From Tepidiforma thermophila (GTDB taxonomy: Bacteria > Chloroflexota > Dehalococcoidia > Tepidiformales > Tepidiformaceae): 64,000 nt of DNA. Made by a program: the position numbers and the translations under genes. The stretch spans positions 744,001 through 808,000 of the forward strand of contig NZ_PDJQ01000001.1 of NCBI RefSeq assembly GCF_002563855.1. Reading direction: 5' to 3'. This document shows, piece by piece, positions 25,788-34,752 of the stretch. Below the pieces are notes generated by a model. That model ran no database searches and was not told the origin of the DNA. It was given only the letters and a program-made list of their open reading frames with translations. The stretch's first letter is position 1; each line of letters begins with the position of its first letter.

Positions 25788-26804
25788 CTACCGCCCCGCC
25801 CGGTCCTCCAGCCGCAGGCGCAGCACCTCGCGGGGAGCCCCGCCGAGCCGCCGCTTGTACTCCTCGCTCCCCCGCAGGAAGTCGAACCGCCGCAGCCCCC
25901 GCTCCAGCGCGTCGCGCAGCGCCCACGCTTTGCTCACCAGCCCCGCCGCCAGCGCCGCAAAGGCCGGGTCGTAGCCGCTGTTGTACAGGTAGGCCGTCTC
26001 ACCGTCTTCGAAGGTCAGCGTCACCGCCGCCGGCCGGCCGTCCAGCCGCGTCACGCCCAGCGACAGCATCCCCCGCCCGCCGAACTCCGCCGCGAGCGCG
26101 CCGAAGAACGCCTCCATCTCCGCCGTCAGGAACGCCGCCTTGTCCTCCCGGCTCGCCCGCATCAGTGCGAACAGGAGCGGCAGCGCCTCCGCGGCATCGG
26201 CCCCGGTGAGCCGCTCGAAGCCGGCCTCACCCGCCGCCGCGAAGTTCCGCAGCTTCCGGCGCAGCTCGTGGCGGTCGTGCTTGCCCAGCCCCGCGAGGTA
26301 CTCCTCGAACGTCCCCGGCAGGTCGACCCCCGGGCAGACCGCCTCCGGCTCGGCCGCGAACGACCAGCCGTACAGCTCGGCTGCCCGCGCGAACGCCGCC
26401 GGCCACGGCCCGTCGGCCGCGATGCCCCACAGCTCGAGCCGTCCCGTAAAGTCCTCTCGCAGCCACTCGAGGATGCCGGCCGCGACGGCATCCTCCTCGC
26501 CCGGCAGGGCCAGCGGCCCGGCGTAGTCTCGCACCTCCGGGTCGCCCAGCTCCCGCGCGCCGGCAGGCGAAAGGTCGAGCGCCGCCGCCCCGATCAGCCG
26601 CTCCTCGCGCCGGATCGAGAGGAACACCGCCTCCCCAGCCGGCCGGAACACCCGCAGCCACGCCCGGTGCCAGCCCGGCAGGTGGAACGGCGTCGCCCCC
26701 GGCGCCTCCCGCGCCAGCGCCTCCCACTCCGGAGCCAGCGCCTCGAACTCCTCCGCCGTAATCAGCGGCAGCGGCGCGGGCCCTGCAGCCTCCGACTCGT
26801 CCAT
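25788..26804 (-). CDS. GNAT-family acetyltransferase (BioF2-like/FemAB-like double GNAT)
   Basis: This 338-residue protein has two GNAT-like halves: an N-terminal one (LAPEWEALAREAPGATPFHLPGWHRAWLRVF, then LIGAAALDLSP) and a C-terminal one with MLSLGVTRLDGRPAAVTLTF, YLYNSGYDPAFAALAAGL, and FDFLRGSEEYKRRLG. This layout is that of the BioF2-like domain found near cellulose or envelope synthesis genes. It converges with the methyltransferase gene by three bases and starts two bases after a small upstream gene. Confidence 0.8.
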   Translation of the reverse strand: MDESEAAGPAPLPLITAEEFEALAPEWEALAREAPGATPFHLPGWHRAWLRVFRPAGEAVFLSIRREERLIGAAALDLSPAGARELGDPEVRDYAGPLALPGEEDAVAAGILEWLREDFTGRLELWGIAADGPWPAAFARAAELYGWSFAAEPEAVCPGVDLPGTFEEYLAGLGKHDRHELRRKLRNFAAAGEAGFERLTGADAAEALPLLFALMRASREDKAAFLTAEMEAFFGALAAEFGGRGMLSLGVTRLDGRPAAVTLTFEDGETAYLYNSGYDPAFAALAAGLVSKAWALRDALERGLRRFDFLRGSEEYKRRLGGAPREVLRLRLEDRAGR

Positions 26805-26806
26805 CC

Positions 26807-27028
26807 TCACAACCCGCGCAGCCCGGGAGCGCCCGGCCGCGGCCGCTCCTCCCACAGCCCGCACGTCGTCTCGGTCTCATCGAGGAACGGCCCCACGCAC
26901 TCCCGGCCGTCCCGGACGATGTGCCGGCAGATGTTGATCAGCCCCTGCCCCCGGCGGTGGTCCCCCATCGTCATCTGCAGGTACAGGCAGCGGGCAGCAA
27001 GCCGCAGCGGTTCGCCGTGTTCAATCAT
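26807..27028 (-). CDS. Small conserved-looking hypothetical protein (73 aa)
   Basis: This 73-residue protein starts MIEHGEPLRLAARCLYLQMT and contains four Cys (near 15, 34, 44 and 60) with His residues, in LINICRHIVRDGRECVGPF and TTCGLWEERP, so zinc binding is possible. Its stop lies two bases before the start of the GNAT gene, which argues that it is a real coupled gene. Its 5' end faces the flavoprotein gene, giving a shared divergent promoter region of about 75 bases. Family unknown. Confidence 0.55.
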   Translation of the reverse strand: MIEHGEPLRLAARCLYLQMTMGDHRRGQGLINICRHIVRDGRECVGPFLDETETTCGLWEERPRPGAPGLRGL

Positions 27029-27103
27029 CGCCGTCAACTGTACCGCCCCGGCCCGCCGTGCGCCCCCTTGGCGCGCGCCACGGAGCGCGCTACCCTCCCG
27101 CCC

Positions 27104-28534
27104 ATGCCGCTCCCGGCCGGGTCGCCCGGCGCCGCCGCAACCTACGAAACCGATGTCCTCGTCGTCGGCGGGGGCATCGCCGGCCTCTCCGCCGCCGTCG
27201 AAGCCCGCCAGCACGGCGCCGACGTCATCCTCATCGAAAAGGCCCCGCGCGAACACCGCGGCGGCAACACCCGCTTCGCCGATGCCCAGATGCGCTTCCC
27301 CCACGAGGCCGACGCCTACGGCCCGCGCGACTACACCGCCGACGACATGTTCGACGACCTCATGCGCATCTCCCGCGGCCGCGCCAACCGCGACCTCGTC
27401 CGTACCCTCTGCGACAACGCCCGCGCCGCCGCCGAATGGCTCACCGCCCTCGGCCTCGAATGGGAGGCCGGCTACCCGCACACTGCCGGCTACCGCCGCA
27501 GCCCGAAAGCCGGCGGGCAGGGCCTCGTCGACCTCCTCTACCGCCGCCTCGAAGGCCTCGGTGGCATCGTCAGCTACGAAACCGCCGCCGTCGACCTCCT
27601 CCTTGCGTCCGGCGGCGGCATCGCCGGCGTCCGCGCCCGTGGCCCCGAAGGCCTCATCGACCTCCACGCCCGCGGCGGCACCATCCTCGCCTGCGGCGGC
27701 TTCCAGGCCAGCGTCGAAATGCGCGTCCGCTACCTTGGCCGCTTCAGCGACGCCCTCATCCTCCGCGGCAGCCGCTACAACACCGGCGAGGGCCTCATGA
27801 TGGCCATCGCCGCCGGCGCCCAGCCCGCCGGCCAGTGGGGCGATTACCACTCCGCCGTCCTCGATGCCCGCTCGCCACGCATCGAATGCGGCGTCACCGC
27901 CCTCTACAACTACCAGATGGGCATCTTCGTCAACCGCGAGGGCCGCCGCTTCCTCGACGAAGGCGAAGACTTCCGCGACCACACCTACGTCAGGTTCTCC
28001 AAGCACATCGTCGAACAGGCCGGCGGCCAGGCCTGGTGCATCTTCGACCAGAAAGCCTTCCAGCGGGAGGAGTTCGCCCGCGCATGGCGCCCCGTCGGCC
28101 CGCCGCTCCAGTCCGATACCCTCGAGGGCCTCGCACGGCAGATGGACGTCCCGGCCGAGAACTTCCTCGAAACCGTCGCCGCCTTTAATGCCGCCGTCCA
28201 GCCCGGCGACTACGACCTCGACCGGCTCGACGGCAAGCGCACCCTCGGCATCTACCCGCCCAAGAGCAACTGGGCCCTCCCCATCGACACGCCGCCCTAC
28301 CTCGCCATCCCCGTCACCGGCGGCATCACCTTCACCTTCGGCGGACTCAAGTGCGATACCTCCGCTCGCGTCATCGACACCCGCGGCCAGCCCCTGCCCG
28401 GCCTCTACGCCGCCGGCGAACCGATGGGCGAGTTCTTCTACGACAATTACCCCGGCGCCACGTCCGTCATCCGCGGCTGCGTCTTCGGACGCATCGCCGG
28501 CGCCCACGCCGCTTCCCGCGCCCGCGGCGGCTGA
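27104..28534 (+). CDS. FAD-dependent dehydrogenase/fumarate reductase flavoprotein, tricarballylate dehydrogenase-like
   Basis: This 476-residue flavoprotein begins with the FAD dinucleotide fold DVLVVGGGIAGLSAAVEA and the acidic-ended LIEKAPREHRGGNTRFADAQ, a pattern seen in tricarballylate dehydrogenase TcuA. Later regions are TILACGGFQAS, RGSRYNTGEGLMMAIAAGAQ and the C-terminal FAD cap GLYAAGEPMGEFFYDNYPGATS. The substrate is likely a dicarboxylate or tricarboxylate, inferred from family. ATG at 27104 fits the start of the Rossmann fold. Confidence 0.85.
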   Translation: MPLPAGSPGAAATYETDVLVVGGGIAGLSAAVEARQHGADVILIEKAPREHRGGNTRFADAQMRFPHEADAYGPRDYTADDMFDDLMRISRGRANRDLVRTLCDNARAAAEWLTALGLEWEAGYPHTAGYRRSPKAGGQGLVDLLYRRLEGLGGIVSYETAAVDLLLASGGGIAGVRARGPEGLIDLHARGGTILACGGFQASVEMRVRYLGRFSDALILRGSRYNTGEGLMMAIAAGAQPAGQWGDYHSAVLDARSPRIECGVTALYNYQMGIFVNREGRRFLDEGEDFRDHTYVRFSKHIVEQAGGQAWCIFDQKAFQREEFARAWRPVGPPLQSDTLEGLARQMDVPAENFLETVAAFNAAVQPGDYDLDRLDGKRTLGIYPPKSNWALPIDTPPYLAIPVTGGITFTFGGLKCDTSARVIDTRGQPLPGLYAAGEPMGEFFYDNYPGATSVIRGCVFGRIAGAHAASRARGG

Positions 28535-28576
28535 CCCCGGCCTGTTCGCGGCCCCTCACCCGCCGATATTCGAGAC

Positions 28577-28843
28577 ATGAGGCACTTCTGGAACTGGGCC
28601 GTCTGCGCACCCGCCCTCCTGCTCGCCCTGGCCTGCGCCGCTGCCGGCTGGCAGGACGTCGCCGAGCCGCCCATCGCCTGGACGGGCGCCGCCTTCTTTG
28701 CCGTCATCGCCGAGATTGCCTCCCGCCTCGGCCGCCGGGCCCGCCGCCGCGCCGAAAAGAAGCAGGCCGCCCTCGAGGCCCTCGCCGCCACTGCGCTCCT
28801 CCGCGAGCAGCTGCGCGCCGTCCACCACCGCCGCGCCGCCTGA
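28577..28843 (+). CDS. Small membrane protein, unknown
   Basis: This 88-residue protein has two hydrophobic segments (WAVCAPALLLALACAAAGW and IAWTGAAFFAVIAEIASRL) followed by a basic helix rich in Arg, Lys and Ala (RARRRAEKKQAALEAL). It may be a membrane-anchored helical protein. It lies between the flavoprotein and a small winged-helix regulator on the same strand. Function not recognised. Confidence 0.55.
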   Translation: MRHFWNWAVCAPALLLALACAAAGWQDVAEPPIAWTGAAFFAVIAEIASRLGRRARRRAEKKQAALEALAATALLREQLRAVHHRRAA

Positions 28844-28881
28844 CTTCCCCCCCGCCCCGCGCCCGGCTACGCTACGCCCGA

Positions 28882-29184
28882 ATGGGCAGCCCGGGCTGGA
28901 CCTTCCTCACCAATCACGGCCACGTGCTCCTCTGCATCGCCAGGGACCCGGGCATCCGCCTCCGCGACATCGCCGAGCGCGTCGGCATCACCGAGCGCGC
29001 CGCCCAGCGCATCGTCGCCGACCTCATCGAAGCCGGCTACATCACCCGCAGGCGCGTCGGCCGCCGCAACAGCTACCAGGTCCACCCCGAAATGCCCCTC
29101 CGCCACCCCGTTGAACAGGCGCACTCCGTCGGCGAACTCTTCCGCCTGATCGAGCCCCCGCGCAATCCCGCCGGGCGCAGCTGA
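28882..29184 (+). CDS. Small winged-helix transcriptional regulator
   Basis: This 100-residue protein is a short winged helix: NHGHVLLCIARDPGIRLRDIAERVGITERAAQRIVADLIEAGYITRRRVGRRNSYQV. The recognition helix is followed by a basic wing, then HPEMPLRHPVEQ. It resembles MarR-like or helix-turn-helix-24 regulators that control nearby genes. ATG at 28882 begins close to the domain. Targets unknown. Confidence 0.8.
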   Translation: MGSPGWTFLTNHGHVLLCIARDPGIRLRDIAERVGITERAAQRIVADLIEAGYITRRRVGRRNSYQVHPEMPLRHPVEQAHSVGELFRLIEPPRNPAGRS

Positions 29185-29288
29185 GAGCCCCCCGGCCCAG
29201 GCCTACGCAGTCCGGGCAGCGCAAACCCGGGCCGCGGAGGCACCCGCAGCCCGGGTCGCGGTGCGCACCGCTGCCGCGCCCGGCAGCC

Positions 29289-30314
29289 TCAGGGCGTGAT
29301 CACAATCCGCCCGCCGACCCTGCCGTGTTCGAGCTCCTCTTTCGCCTGGTTGATCTCGTCCAGCGGCCGGTACACCACGTCGATCGGCGTCAGCCGCCCC
29401 GATTCCGCCAGCGCAACCACCTCCCGCAGCTCCTTCACGGTTCCCCAGAGCGTCGCTTCGAACGCCACTTCGAAACCGACCGTCTGGAGCACCCGCAGCT
29501 TCGCCGTCCCCCCGGCCAGCCCGATCTGCGAAACCTTCCCCCGCGGCCGCGTCGCCGCCAGCGACAGCTCCAGCGTCGCGTCGCTGCCCACGAAGTCGAA
29601 CGCAGCCGTCACACCCCCGCCGCTCAGCGACTGGACCTGCGCCAGCACCTCGGGGTCGCGCCCGTCCAGCACGTGGTCCGCGCCGCACTCCCGCGCCACC
29701 GCCCGCTTCGTTTCATCGATATCGACAGCGATCACCGGCACGCCTGCCAGCAGCTTCAGCAGCTTGATGCCGTACTGCCCCAGCCCGCCGACCCCGATCA
29801 CCAGCGCCGCATGGTCCGGCTGCAGGTACGGCCGGGCCAGCCGGATCGCCCGGTAGGGCGTCAGCGCGGCATCCGCCAGCGGCGCGGCCGCCCGCGGCTC
29901 CAGCTTCGCGAGCTTCACCAGGTACCGCTCCTGCGGCACCAGCAGGTACTCGGCATAGCCGCCGTCGTAATTCGAAAGTCCGACCCACCCGGGCGTCGCG
30001 CAGAGCTGCTCCGCACCCTCGACACACGAATCGCAGAACCCGCAGCCCCATCCGCCGAACACCACCACCGGGTCCCCGGGAGCGACCGCCCGGACGCCGG
30101 GCCCAACGGCCTCGACCACCCCGGCGTTCTCGTGCCCCAGGATGAGCGGCATCCTCGGCAGCACCGGGAGCTCCCCGCTGATCACGTGCAGGTCGCTGTG
30201 GCAAAACCCTGCACCCTGCACCCGGACCAGGATCTGCCCCGGCCCGGGCTCCGGCGTCGGAACCTCCTCGACCACCAGCGGCTGACCATACGCATGCAAC
30301 CGCGCAGCCCGCAT
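29289..30314 (-). CDS. Zinc-containing alcohol dehydrogenase
   Basis: This 341-residue MDR-family enzyme has catalytic zinc ligands Cys38 and His61-Glu62 (GFCHSD, GHENAG), the structural zinc Cys at 91, 94, 97 and 105 (CGFCDSCVEG, QLC), and the Rossmann signature ALVIGVGGLGQYGIKLLK followed by VIAVDID, where Asp indicates NAD. Length is normal. Substrate is an alcohol or aldehyde, not predictable further. ATG at 30314 follows AAGGAGG. Confidence 0.92.
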   Translation of the reverse strand: MRAARLHAYGQPLVVEEVPTPEPGPGQILVRVQGAGFCHSDLHVISGELPVLPRMPLILGHENAGVVEAVGPGVRAVAPGDPVVVFGGWGCGFCDSCVEGAEQLCATPGWVGLSNYDGGYAEYLLVPQERYLVKLAKLEPRAAAPLADAALTPYRAIRLARPYLQPDHAALVIGVGGLGQYGIKLLKLLAGVPVIAVDIDETKRAVARECGADHVLDGRDPEVLAQVQSLSGGGVTAAFDFVGSDATLELSLAATRPRGKVSQIGLAGGTAKLRVLQTVGFEVAFEATLWGTVKELREVVALAESGRLTPIDVVYRPLDEINQAKEELEHGRVGGRIVITP

Positions 30315-30417
30315 ACCGTTTCCTCCTTCTTCGATGCGATGCGCTTCGCGATACCTCTAAATTCTTGAAGCCCGGCACAGGCGGCTGTGTTAACGCCGGC
30401 CCCGACCCGGCCGGCAC

Positions 30418-30452
30418 GCCCGGGAGCACCCTGCGAGGGCCCGCTCCCGGGC
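30418..30452. terminator. Strong GC hairpin
   Basis: GCCCGGGAGC at 30418-30427 pairs with GCTCCCGGGC at 30443-30452 over a 15-base loop. It is downstream of the Ala-rich protein gene on the minus strand and upstream of the alcohol dehydrogenase gene, so it could terminate the former. No T-run follows. Confidence 0.4.
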
Positions 30453-30500
30453 CCCCGGTCCTTGCCCGGGCCTCACCCCCCGGGCGCCGCCGGGCGCAGC

Positions 30501-31163
30501 TCAGTTGCCCTGCTGCTCGCCGCCGGGCTTCTCGCTCCCTTCGCGGCCGACGGCCGTCTTCACGACCACCTTCACGCCCTGGATCGTGCCCTCGACAGCC
30601 CGGCGCACCCGGATGGCAGCCGCCTCGCTGACCTCCCCGGCGGCCTCCACCGCACCCGTCGCCGCCGCGCTGGCGGCTTCCTCGGCGGTGATCGTCGCGC
30701 TCTTCGCCGCCTCGATCGCCCCCTCCACAGCGCCCACCGCCGCCGCGGTCAGGTCCGCACCGATCTTCGAGGCCTCGCTCACCGCACTCCGCGCCGAGAG
30801 CGAAATCGCAGAGAGCGTCTCGGTCCCGGTCTCGGCGGTTCCCCGCACCGTCCCGATCACAGCAGCCTTCGCCGCGTTCCCAATCGACGCCGCCGTCACG
30901 CTCGCCGCCTCGACGGTCGCCGTCAGCGTCTCCGCCGTCGTGCTCATCGCCTTCCCCACGACCTCCCCGACCGCGTCGATCGCACCCTTGGTCGCGTTGA
31001 TCGCCAGGTTCGCCACCGCGCCGCCCGTCTCGCCCGCCTCTTTCACGACCACCTGCACCGTGTCGGCCACCGTCTCGACCGCCGCGGCCGTGACTTCGCC
31101 GGTCCCCCGGATCACGCCGATGATCCCTTCCTTCACGCGCCGTCCGATATCACGTTCGTCCAT
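30501..31163 (-). CDS. Ala-rich helical repeat protein (LEA/phasin-like)
   Basis: This 220-residue protein is made of long amphipathic helices with quasi-repeats, such as VTAAAVETVADTVQVVVKEA, ETLTATVEAASVTAASIG and ATITAEEAASAAATGAVEAA. Ala, Thr, Val and Glu dominate; there is no Cys, Trp or Phe core. It looks like a late-embryogenesis-abundant-like or phasin-like stress protein, but no single family can be named. The C-terminus is charged (REGSEKPGGEQQ). ATG at 31163 follows AGGAGG. Confidence 0.65.
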   Translation of the reverse strand: MDERDIGRRVKEGIIGVIRGTGEVTAAAVETVADTVQVVVKEAGETGGAVANLAINATKGAIDAVGEVVGKAMSTTAETLTATVEAASVTAASIGNAAKAAVIGTVRGTAETGTETLSAISLSARSAVSEASKIGADLTAAAVGAVEGAIEAAKSATITAEEAASAAATGAVEAAGEVSEAAAIRVRRAVEGTIQGVKVVVKTAVGREGSEKPGGEQQGN

Positions 31164-31294
31164 GCTGAGCCTCCTGTTCTCAGGATGCACGGAGTATGCC
31201 CAACGCGTGTGAACGCCGGTGCGGTCCGAACGCCCCAATTTCCCCTGCCGAATGGCCCGGTCGCGGGACCTCCGCGGCACCCGTCGCTCTGCGC

Positions 31295-32383
31295 TCAGCT
31301 CCGCCAGGCGCGCTCGATCGTCCCCCCGCCGAGCACCTCATCGCCGCGGTAGAACGCGATCGCCTGCCCCGGCGTGAGCGCCCGCTGCCGCCGCTCGAAC
31401 CGCACCACCGCCCGGCCCGGGCCGGCCTCCACGAGCACCGCCGGGGCCGGCTCCGCCCGGTAGCGCGCCTTCGCCTCCAGCCGTTCGCCCGGCGCCGGCG
31501 CCTCCCCCGCCACCCACGTCACCTCCACCGCCTCGGCCATATCGGCGAAGAGCGCCTCCTCCGGGCCGATCATCACGATGTTCCGCTCCGCGTCGATCTC
31601 CGTCACATACCGCGGCTCCCCGGCCGCCACGCCCAGCCCCCGCCGCTGCCCGATGGTGTAGGCCGCAATTCCGCGGTGCTGCCCGATGACCGCGCCGCTC
31701 TCGTCGACCAGTGCGCCCGGCTCCTGCTGCACCCGCGCCTCCACGAACGCCCGGTAGTCGTTCCCCGGCACGAAGCAGATCTCCACGCTGTCCGGCTTCG
31801 CCGCCACGTCCAGCCCCAGTCGTGCTGCATGGGCCCGCACCTCCGCCTTTGTCAGCCCTCCGATGGGCAGCAGCAGCCGCCGCAGCTGCTCCTGCCCCAG
31901 CATGTACAGCACGTACGACTGGTCCTTCGCCGGGTCGATCCCCCGCAGCAGCCGGTACCGCCCGCTCGCCGCATCAAACGCCACCCGCGCGTAGTGCCCC
32001 GTCGCCACGTACTCGGCGTCAAGCGCCGGCAGCCGCTCCATCAGCGCCCGGTACTTGATGTGCTCATTGCAGCGCACGCACGGGTTCGGCGTCCGCCCCT
32101 GCGCATACTCCTGCACGAACCGGTCCACCACGTGCTCGCGGAACTCCCGCTCGAAGTTCATCACGTAGTGCCGGATCCCCAGCTGCCCGGCCACCCGCCG
32201 CGCATCATCGATATCCTCGATGCTGCAGCACTGCTGGTGGCCCCGGTACTCCTCCGGCCGCTCCTCCGTCCACAGCCGCATCGTCACGCCCACCACCTCG
32301 TAGCCCTGCTCGGCGAGCAGCGCCGCCGCCACGGAGCTGTCCACTCCGCCCGACATCCCGACCACGACCCGGGGACGTGCCAT
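31295..32383 (-). CDS. mnmA: tRNA-specific 2-thiouridylase MnmA
   Basis: This 362-residue enzyme thiolates U34 of tRNA for Lys, Glu and Gln. It shows the PP-loop ATP site SGGVDSS (11-17), the conserved Cys102 in PNPCVRCN and Cys203 in SVEICFVP, which form the sulfur-relay pair, and the central TKAEVRAHA region. The C-terminal domain ends with GQAIAFYRGDEVLGGGTIERA. ATG at 32383 fits the family start; an ATG at 32398 is in frame but lies directly on an AAAGGA. It is divergent from rsfS. Confidence 0.93.
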   Translation of the reverse strand: MARPRVVVGMSGGVDSSVAAALLAEQGYEVVGVTMRLWTEERPEEYRGHQQCCSIEDIDDARRVAGQLGIRHYVMNFEREFREHVVDRFVQEYAQGRTPNPCVRCNEHIKYRALMERLPALDAEYVATGHYARVAFDAASGRYRLLRGIDPAKDQSYVLYMLGQEQLRRLLLPIGGLTKAEVRAHAARLGLDVAAKPDSVEICFVPGNDYRAFVEARVQQEPGALVDESGAVIGQHRGIAAYTIGQRRGLGVAAGEPRYVTEIDAERNIVMIGPEEALFADMAEAVEVTWVAGEAPAPGERLEAKARYRAEPAPAVLVEAGPGRAVVRFERRQRALTPGQAIAFYRGDEVLGGGTIERAWRS

Positions 32384-32433
32384 CGGCTGTGATACCATTC
32401 CTTTCGCCCGCAGCGGCGGGCAGGAGTTCGCGT

Positions 32434-32781
32434 CTGAGTCCCGAGACCCTCGCGCAACGCGCCGTCGATGTCCTCTCCGAGCACAAGGCGCTCGATATCG
32501 CGCTCATCGACATCTCGCGGACCGCGACGTTCACCTACTACTTTGTCATCGCCACGGCCCAGTCGCCACTCCAGTTCGACGCCCTCGTCGAATACCTCGA
32601 ACGCGACCTCGGCCCGCAGGGCGTCGTCCTCCGCCACCGCGAAGGCTCACCGGAAAGCGGCTGGGTCCTCCTCGATTTCGGCGACATCATCGTCCACCTC
32701 TTCACCGCCGACCAGCGCGCCTACTATCGCCTCGAAGAGCTCTGGGGCCGAACCTCCCCGGTCGTCCGCTTCGCCGATTGA
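32434..32781 (+). CDS. rsfS: Ribosomal silencing factor RsfS, probable CTG start
   Basis: This 115-residue protein matches RsfS, which binds ribosomal protein L14 and blocks subunit joining: KALDIALIDISRTATFTYYFVIATAQS, then WVLLDFGDIIVHLF and YYRLEELW. CTG at 32434 is preceded by GGCAGGAG at seven bases and gives the family-normal N-terminus. GTG codons at 32377 and 32389 are in frame but lack ribosome sites and would overlap the mnmA start on the other strand. Confidence 0.88.
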   Translation: MSPETLAQRAVDVLSEHKALDIALIDISRTATFTYYFVIATAQSPLQFDALVEYLERDLGPQGVVLRHREGSPESGWVLLDFGDIIVHLFTADQRAYYRLEELWGRTSPVVRFAD

Positions 32782-32799
32782 GCCTGCCGCGGGCGTCGC

Positions 32800-33678
32800 T
32801 CAGCGCTGCCCCTCGCGCGGCCGCTCCCCGTAATCGCCGAAGGGCGCATCCCGCCGCCGGATCGTCTCCCGGAACCCCACCTCCCGGAAGCTCTCGACCC
32901 ACCGCAGCGCCTCCTCGGTGTGCCGCGTGATGCCGTCGAACAGCGTCCCCAAAAGCTGCGTTGTCCGCAGCCCCATATTTTCGAACGCCTGGTTGATGAG
33001 CAGCTTGTTCAGCGCCAGCTGGTTCGCCGGGATGTTCCGGAACCGCCGCGCGTACGCCTCCGTCCGCTCGCTCAGCTCCTCCGCCGGGTAGACGTGCGAA
33101 ACGAGCCCAATCCGGTAGGCCGTCGGCGCATCGATCTGGTCGCCCGAAAGCAGGAACTGCTTTGCATGCTCCAGCCCCAGCCGGTACACCCACAGCATCG
33201 TCGTCGGCGTCCCGTAGATGCGCGACGGCGGGTAGCCGATGATCGCGTCCTCCGCCATGAAGATCAGGTCGGCGCAGAGCAGCAGGTCCGTGGCCCCGCC
33301 GAGCGCATAGCCGTGCACCTGGGCGATAACCGGCTTCGGGCACTCCCACAGCGTCATGAACCGCCGCATGTTGTGGCCCATGAACTGCAAATCGCGGACC
33401 GGGTCCCACGCCCCGGGGCGCGGCTCCGGGTGCGGCGCATCGAACCGCCGCGGCCAGGGCACCCCGTCGGCGCCCGGGTCCAGGTCGTACCCCGCCGAGA
33501 ATGCCCGCCCGGCCCCGCGCAGCACGACCGCCGAAACCGCCGCCGACGCCGTCGCCCGCTCGATCGCGTCCGCAATCCCCTGGATCACCGCCTCGTTCAG
33601 CGTGTTCAGCTTCCCAGGCCGGTTCAGCGTCACGACGGCGATGCCATCCCGTTCCTCGTAGAGCACCGGTTCAGCCAT
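32800..33678 (-). CDS. Enoyl-CoA hydratase/isomerase family protein
   Basis: This 292-residue crotonase-fold protein has the CoA-binding and oxyanion patterns: GIAVVTLNRPGKLNTLNEAV, LRGAGRAFSAGYDLD, and KPVIAQVHGYALGGATDLLLCADLIFM. The position of the usual catalytic Glu in GGA(x)(x)L holds Thr-Asp, and the later Glu is replaced by PSRIYGTP, so the exact reaction is unclear. ATG at 33678 is used. It is convergent with rsfS. Confidence 0.82.
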   Translation of the reverse strand: MAEPVLYEERDGIAVVTLNRPGKLNTLNEAVIQGIADAIERATASAAVSAVVLRGAGRAFSAGYDLDPGADGVPWPRRFDAPHPEPRPGAWDPVRDLQFMGHNMRRFMTLWECPKPVIAQVHGYALGGATDLLLCADLIFMAEDAIIGYPPSRIYGTPTTMLWVYRLGLEHAKQFLLSGDQIDAPTAYRIGLVSHVYPAEELSERTEAYARRFRNIPANQLALNKLLINQAFENMGLRTTQLLGTLFDGITRHTEEALRWVESFREVGFRETIRRRDAPFGDYGERPREGQR

Positions 33679-33812
33679 CCCCGCGAGCATACACCGATGA
33701 GGGAGGATGGAGCCCCTCACCCCCTGCTCCCCACCCCGAGGGAGGAGCCTGGGGCTGTTCCAAGCCTGCCCGCCTCGGCACCCCGGGGCTGGATCCTGGC
33801 AGGCGGACCCGC

Positions 33813-33868
33813 GCTCCCTGCTCCCCGCTCCCTGCTCCCCGTTCCCTGCTCCCCGCTCCCTACTCCCC
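33813..33868. repeat. Heptameric tandem repeat GCTCCCY x8
   Basis: Eight consecutive seven-base units, mostly alternating GCTCCCT and GCTCCCC, with single-base variants in units five and eight. It overlaps the last nine bases of the alpha/beta hydrolase gene. The minus strand is G-rich with regular G-tracts. Confidence 0.9.
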
Positions 33869-34723
33869 CAGGAACTCGTTCACCAGCTGCATAAACCGCT
33901 CGAACTGGTCGTGGTGCACCCAGTGCCCCGCACCCTCCACCTCCACCGCCCGGTAGTTGTGGAACGCCGACAGGTCTGGCGGCCCGCCCGGGCGTGTCCC
34001 CCAGCTCTCCCGCCCCCAGATGATCAGCATCGGACACCGGATCTGGTTCCAGAGGTCCCGCGCATCCTCCATGTTGAATTCGTACGGCGACCCCGCGTGC
34101 GTGTAGTTGTCGAACTTCCACGTGTAGCCCGCCTGCGTCGCCCGCACCCCGTGCTCCGTCAGGTGCCGCGCCAGCTCCGGCGAGAGGTGCCGGTTCGCCT
34201 CCTGCATTCGCCGGGTCGCATCCTCCAGCGTCAGGTACGTCCGCAGCTGGCGCCGCTCCAGCTCGCGCATGCTCTCCACCCACTGCCGCATCCGCTGGTG
34301 CGCCGGCCGCCGCTCCCGCTGCCAGCCGAGCCCGCCCAGCCCCTCGATCGTCACCAGCTTTTGCACCTTCTCCGGGAACGCCCCCGCGTACTGCAGCGCC
34401 ACCCCGCCCCCGAGACTGTGCCCGATGATCACGTACGGCGCCCGCCCGATCGCCTCCCCCAGCGCGTGGATATCCAGCGCGTAGTCGATAATCGAATAGT
34501 TCCCCCCGATCGCCCAGTCCGAATCGCCGTGCCCGCGCAGGTCCGGCGCATACACGCAGAAACGGTCAATGAGCGCCTGCGCCACCCGGTCCCACGAGCG
34601 CGCATGGTCCCGCGTCCCGTGGACCAGGATGAGCGGCGGCTTCGCCTCGTCACCCCAGGTCAGGTAGTGCAGCTTCAGCCGCTGCGACGTGTACCAGCGG
34701 GATTCCGGCTCCATGCGCGCCAT
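33860..34723 (-). CDS. Alpha/beta hydrolase
   Basis: This 287-residue protein shows the hydrolase pattern LILVHGTRDHARSWD (oxyanion), DLRGHGDSD, the nucleophile Ser103 in GHSLGGG, an Asp-bearing region IIWGRESWG, and the C-terminal His in VEGAGHWVHHDQFERF. Esterase or lactonase-like activity is expected, substrate unknown. Its stop lies at the edge of the heptameric repeat. Confidence 0.87.
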   Translation of the reverse strand: MARMEPESRWYTSQRLKLHYLTWGDEAKPPLILVHGTRDHARSWDRVAQALIDRFCVYAPDLRGHGDSDWAIGGNYSIIDYALDIHALGEAIGRAPYVIIGHSLGGGVALQYAGAFPEKVQKLVTIEGLGGLGWQRERRPAHQRMRQWVESMRELERRQLRTYLTLEDATRRMQEANRHLSPELARHLTEHGVRATQAGYTWKFDNYTHAGSPYEFNMEDARDLWNQIRCPMLIIWGRESWGTRPGGPPDLSAFHNYRAVEVEGAGHWVHHDQFERFMQLVNEFLGE

Positions 34724-34752
34724 CCTACCCGCATCCCGCCTTCGAGGCCCGG

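Noticed and set aside
26807-28507. Long minus-strand frame across the flavoprotein gene
   Set aside because: Only its last 73 codons (26807-27028) outside the flavoprotein look real; the rest is antisense shadow.
30387-31352. 321-codon plus-strand frame across the Ala-rich gene
   Set aside because: Arg/Pro/His-rich shadow; the minus-strand gene has a good AGGAGG site and helical repeats.
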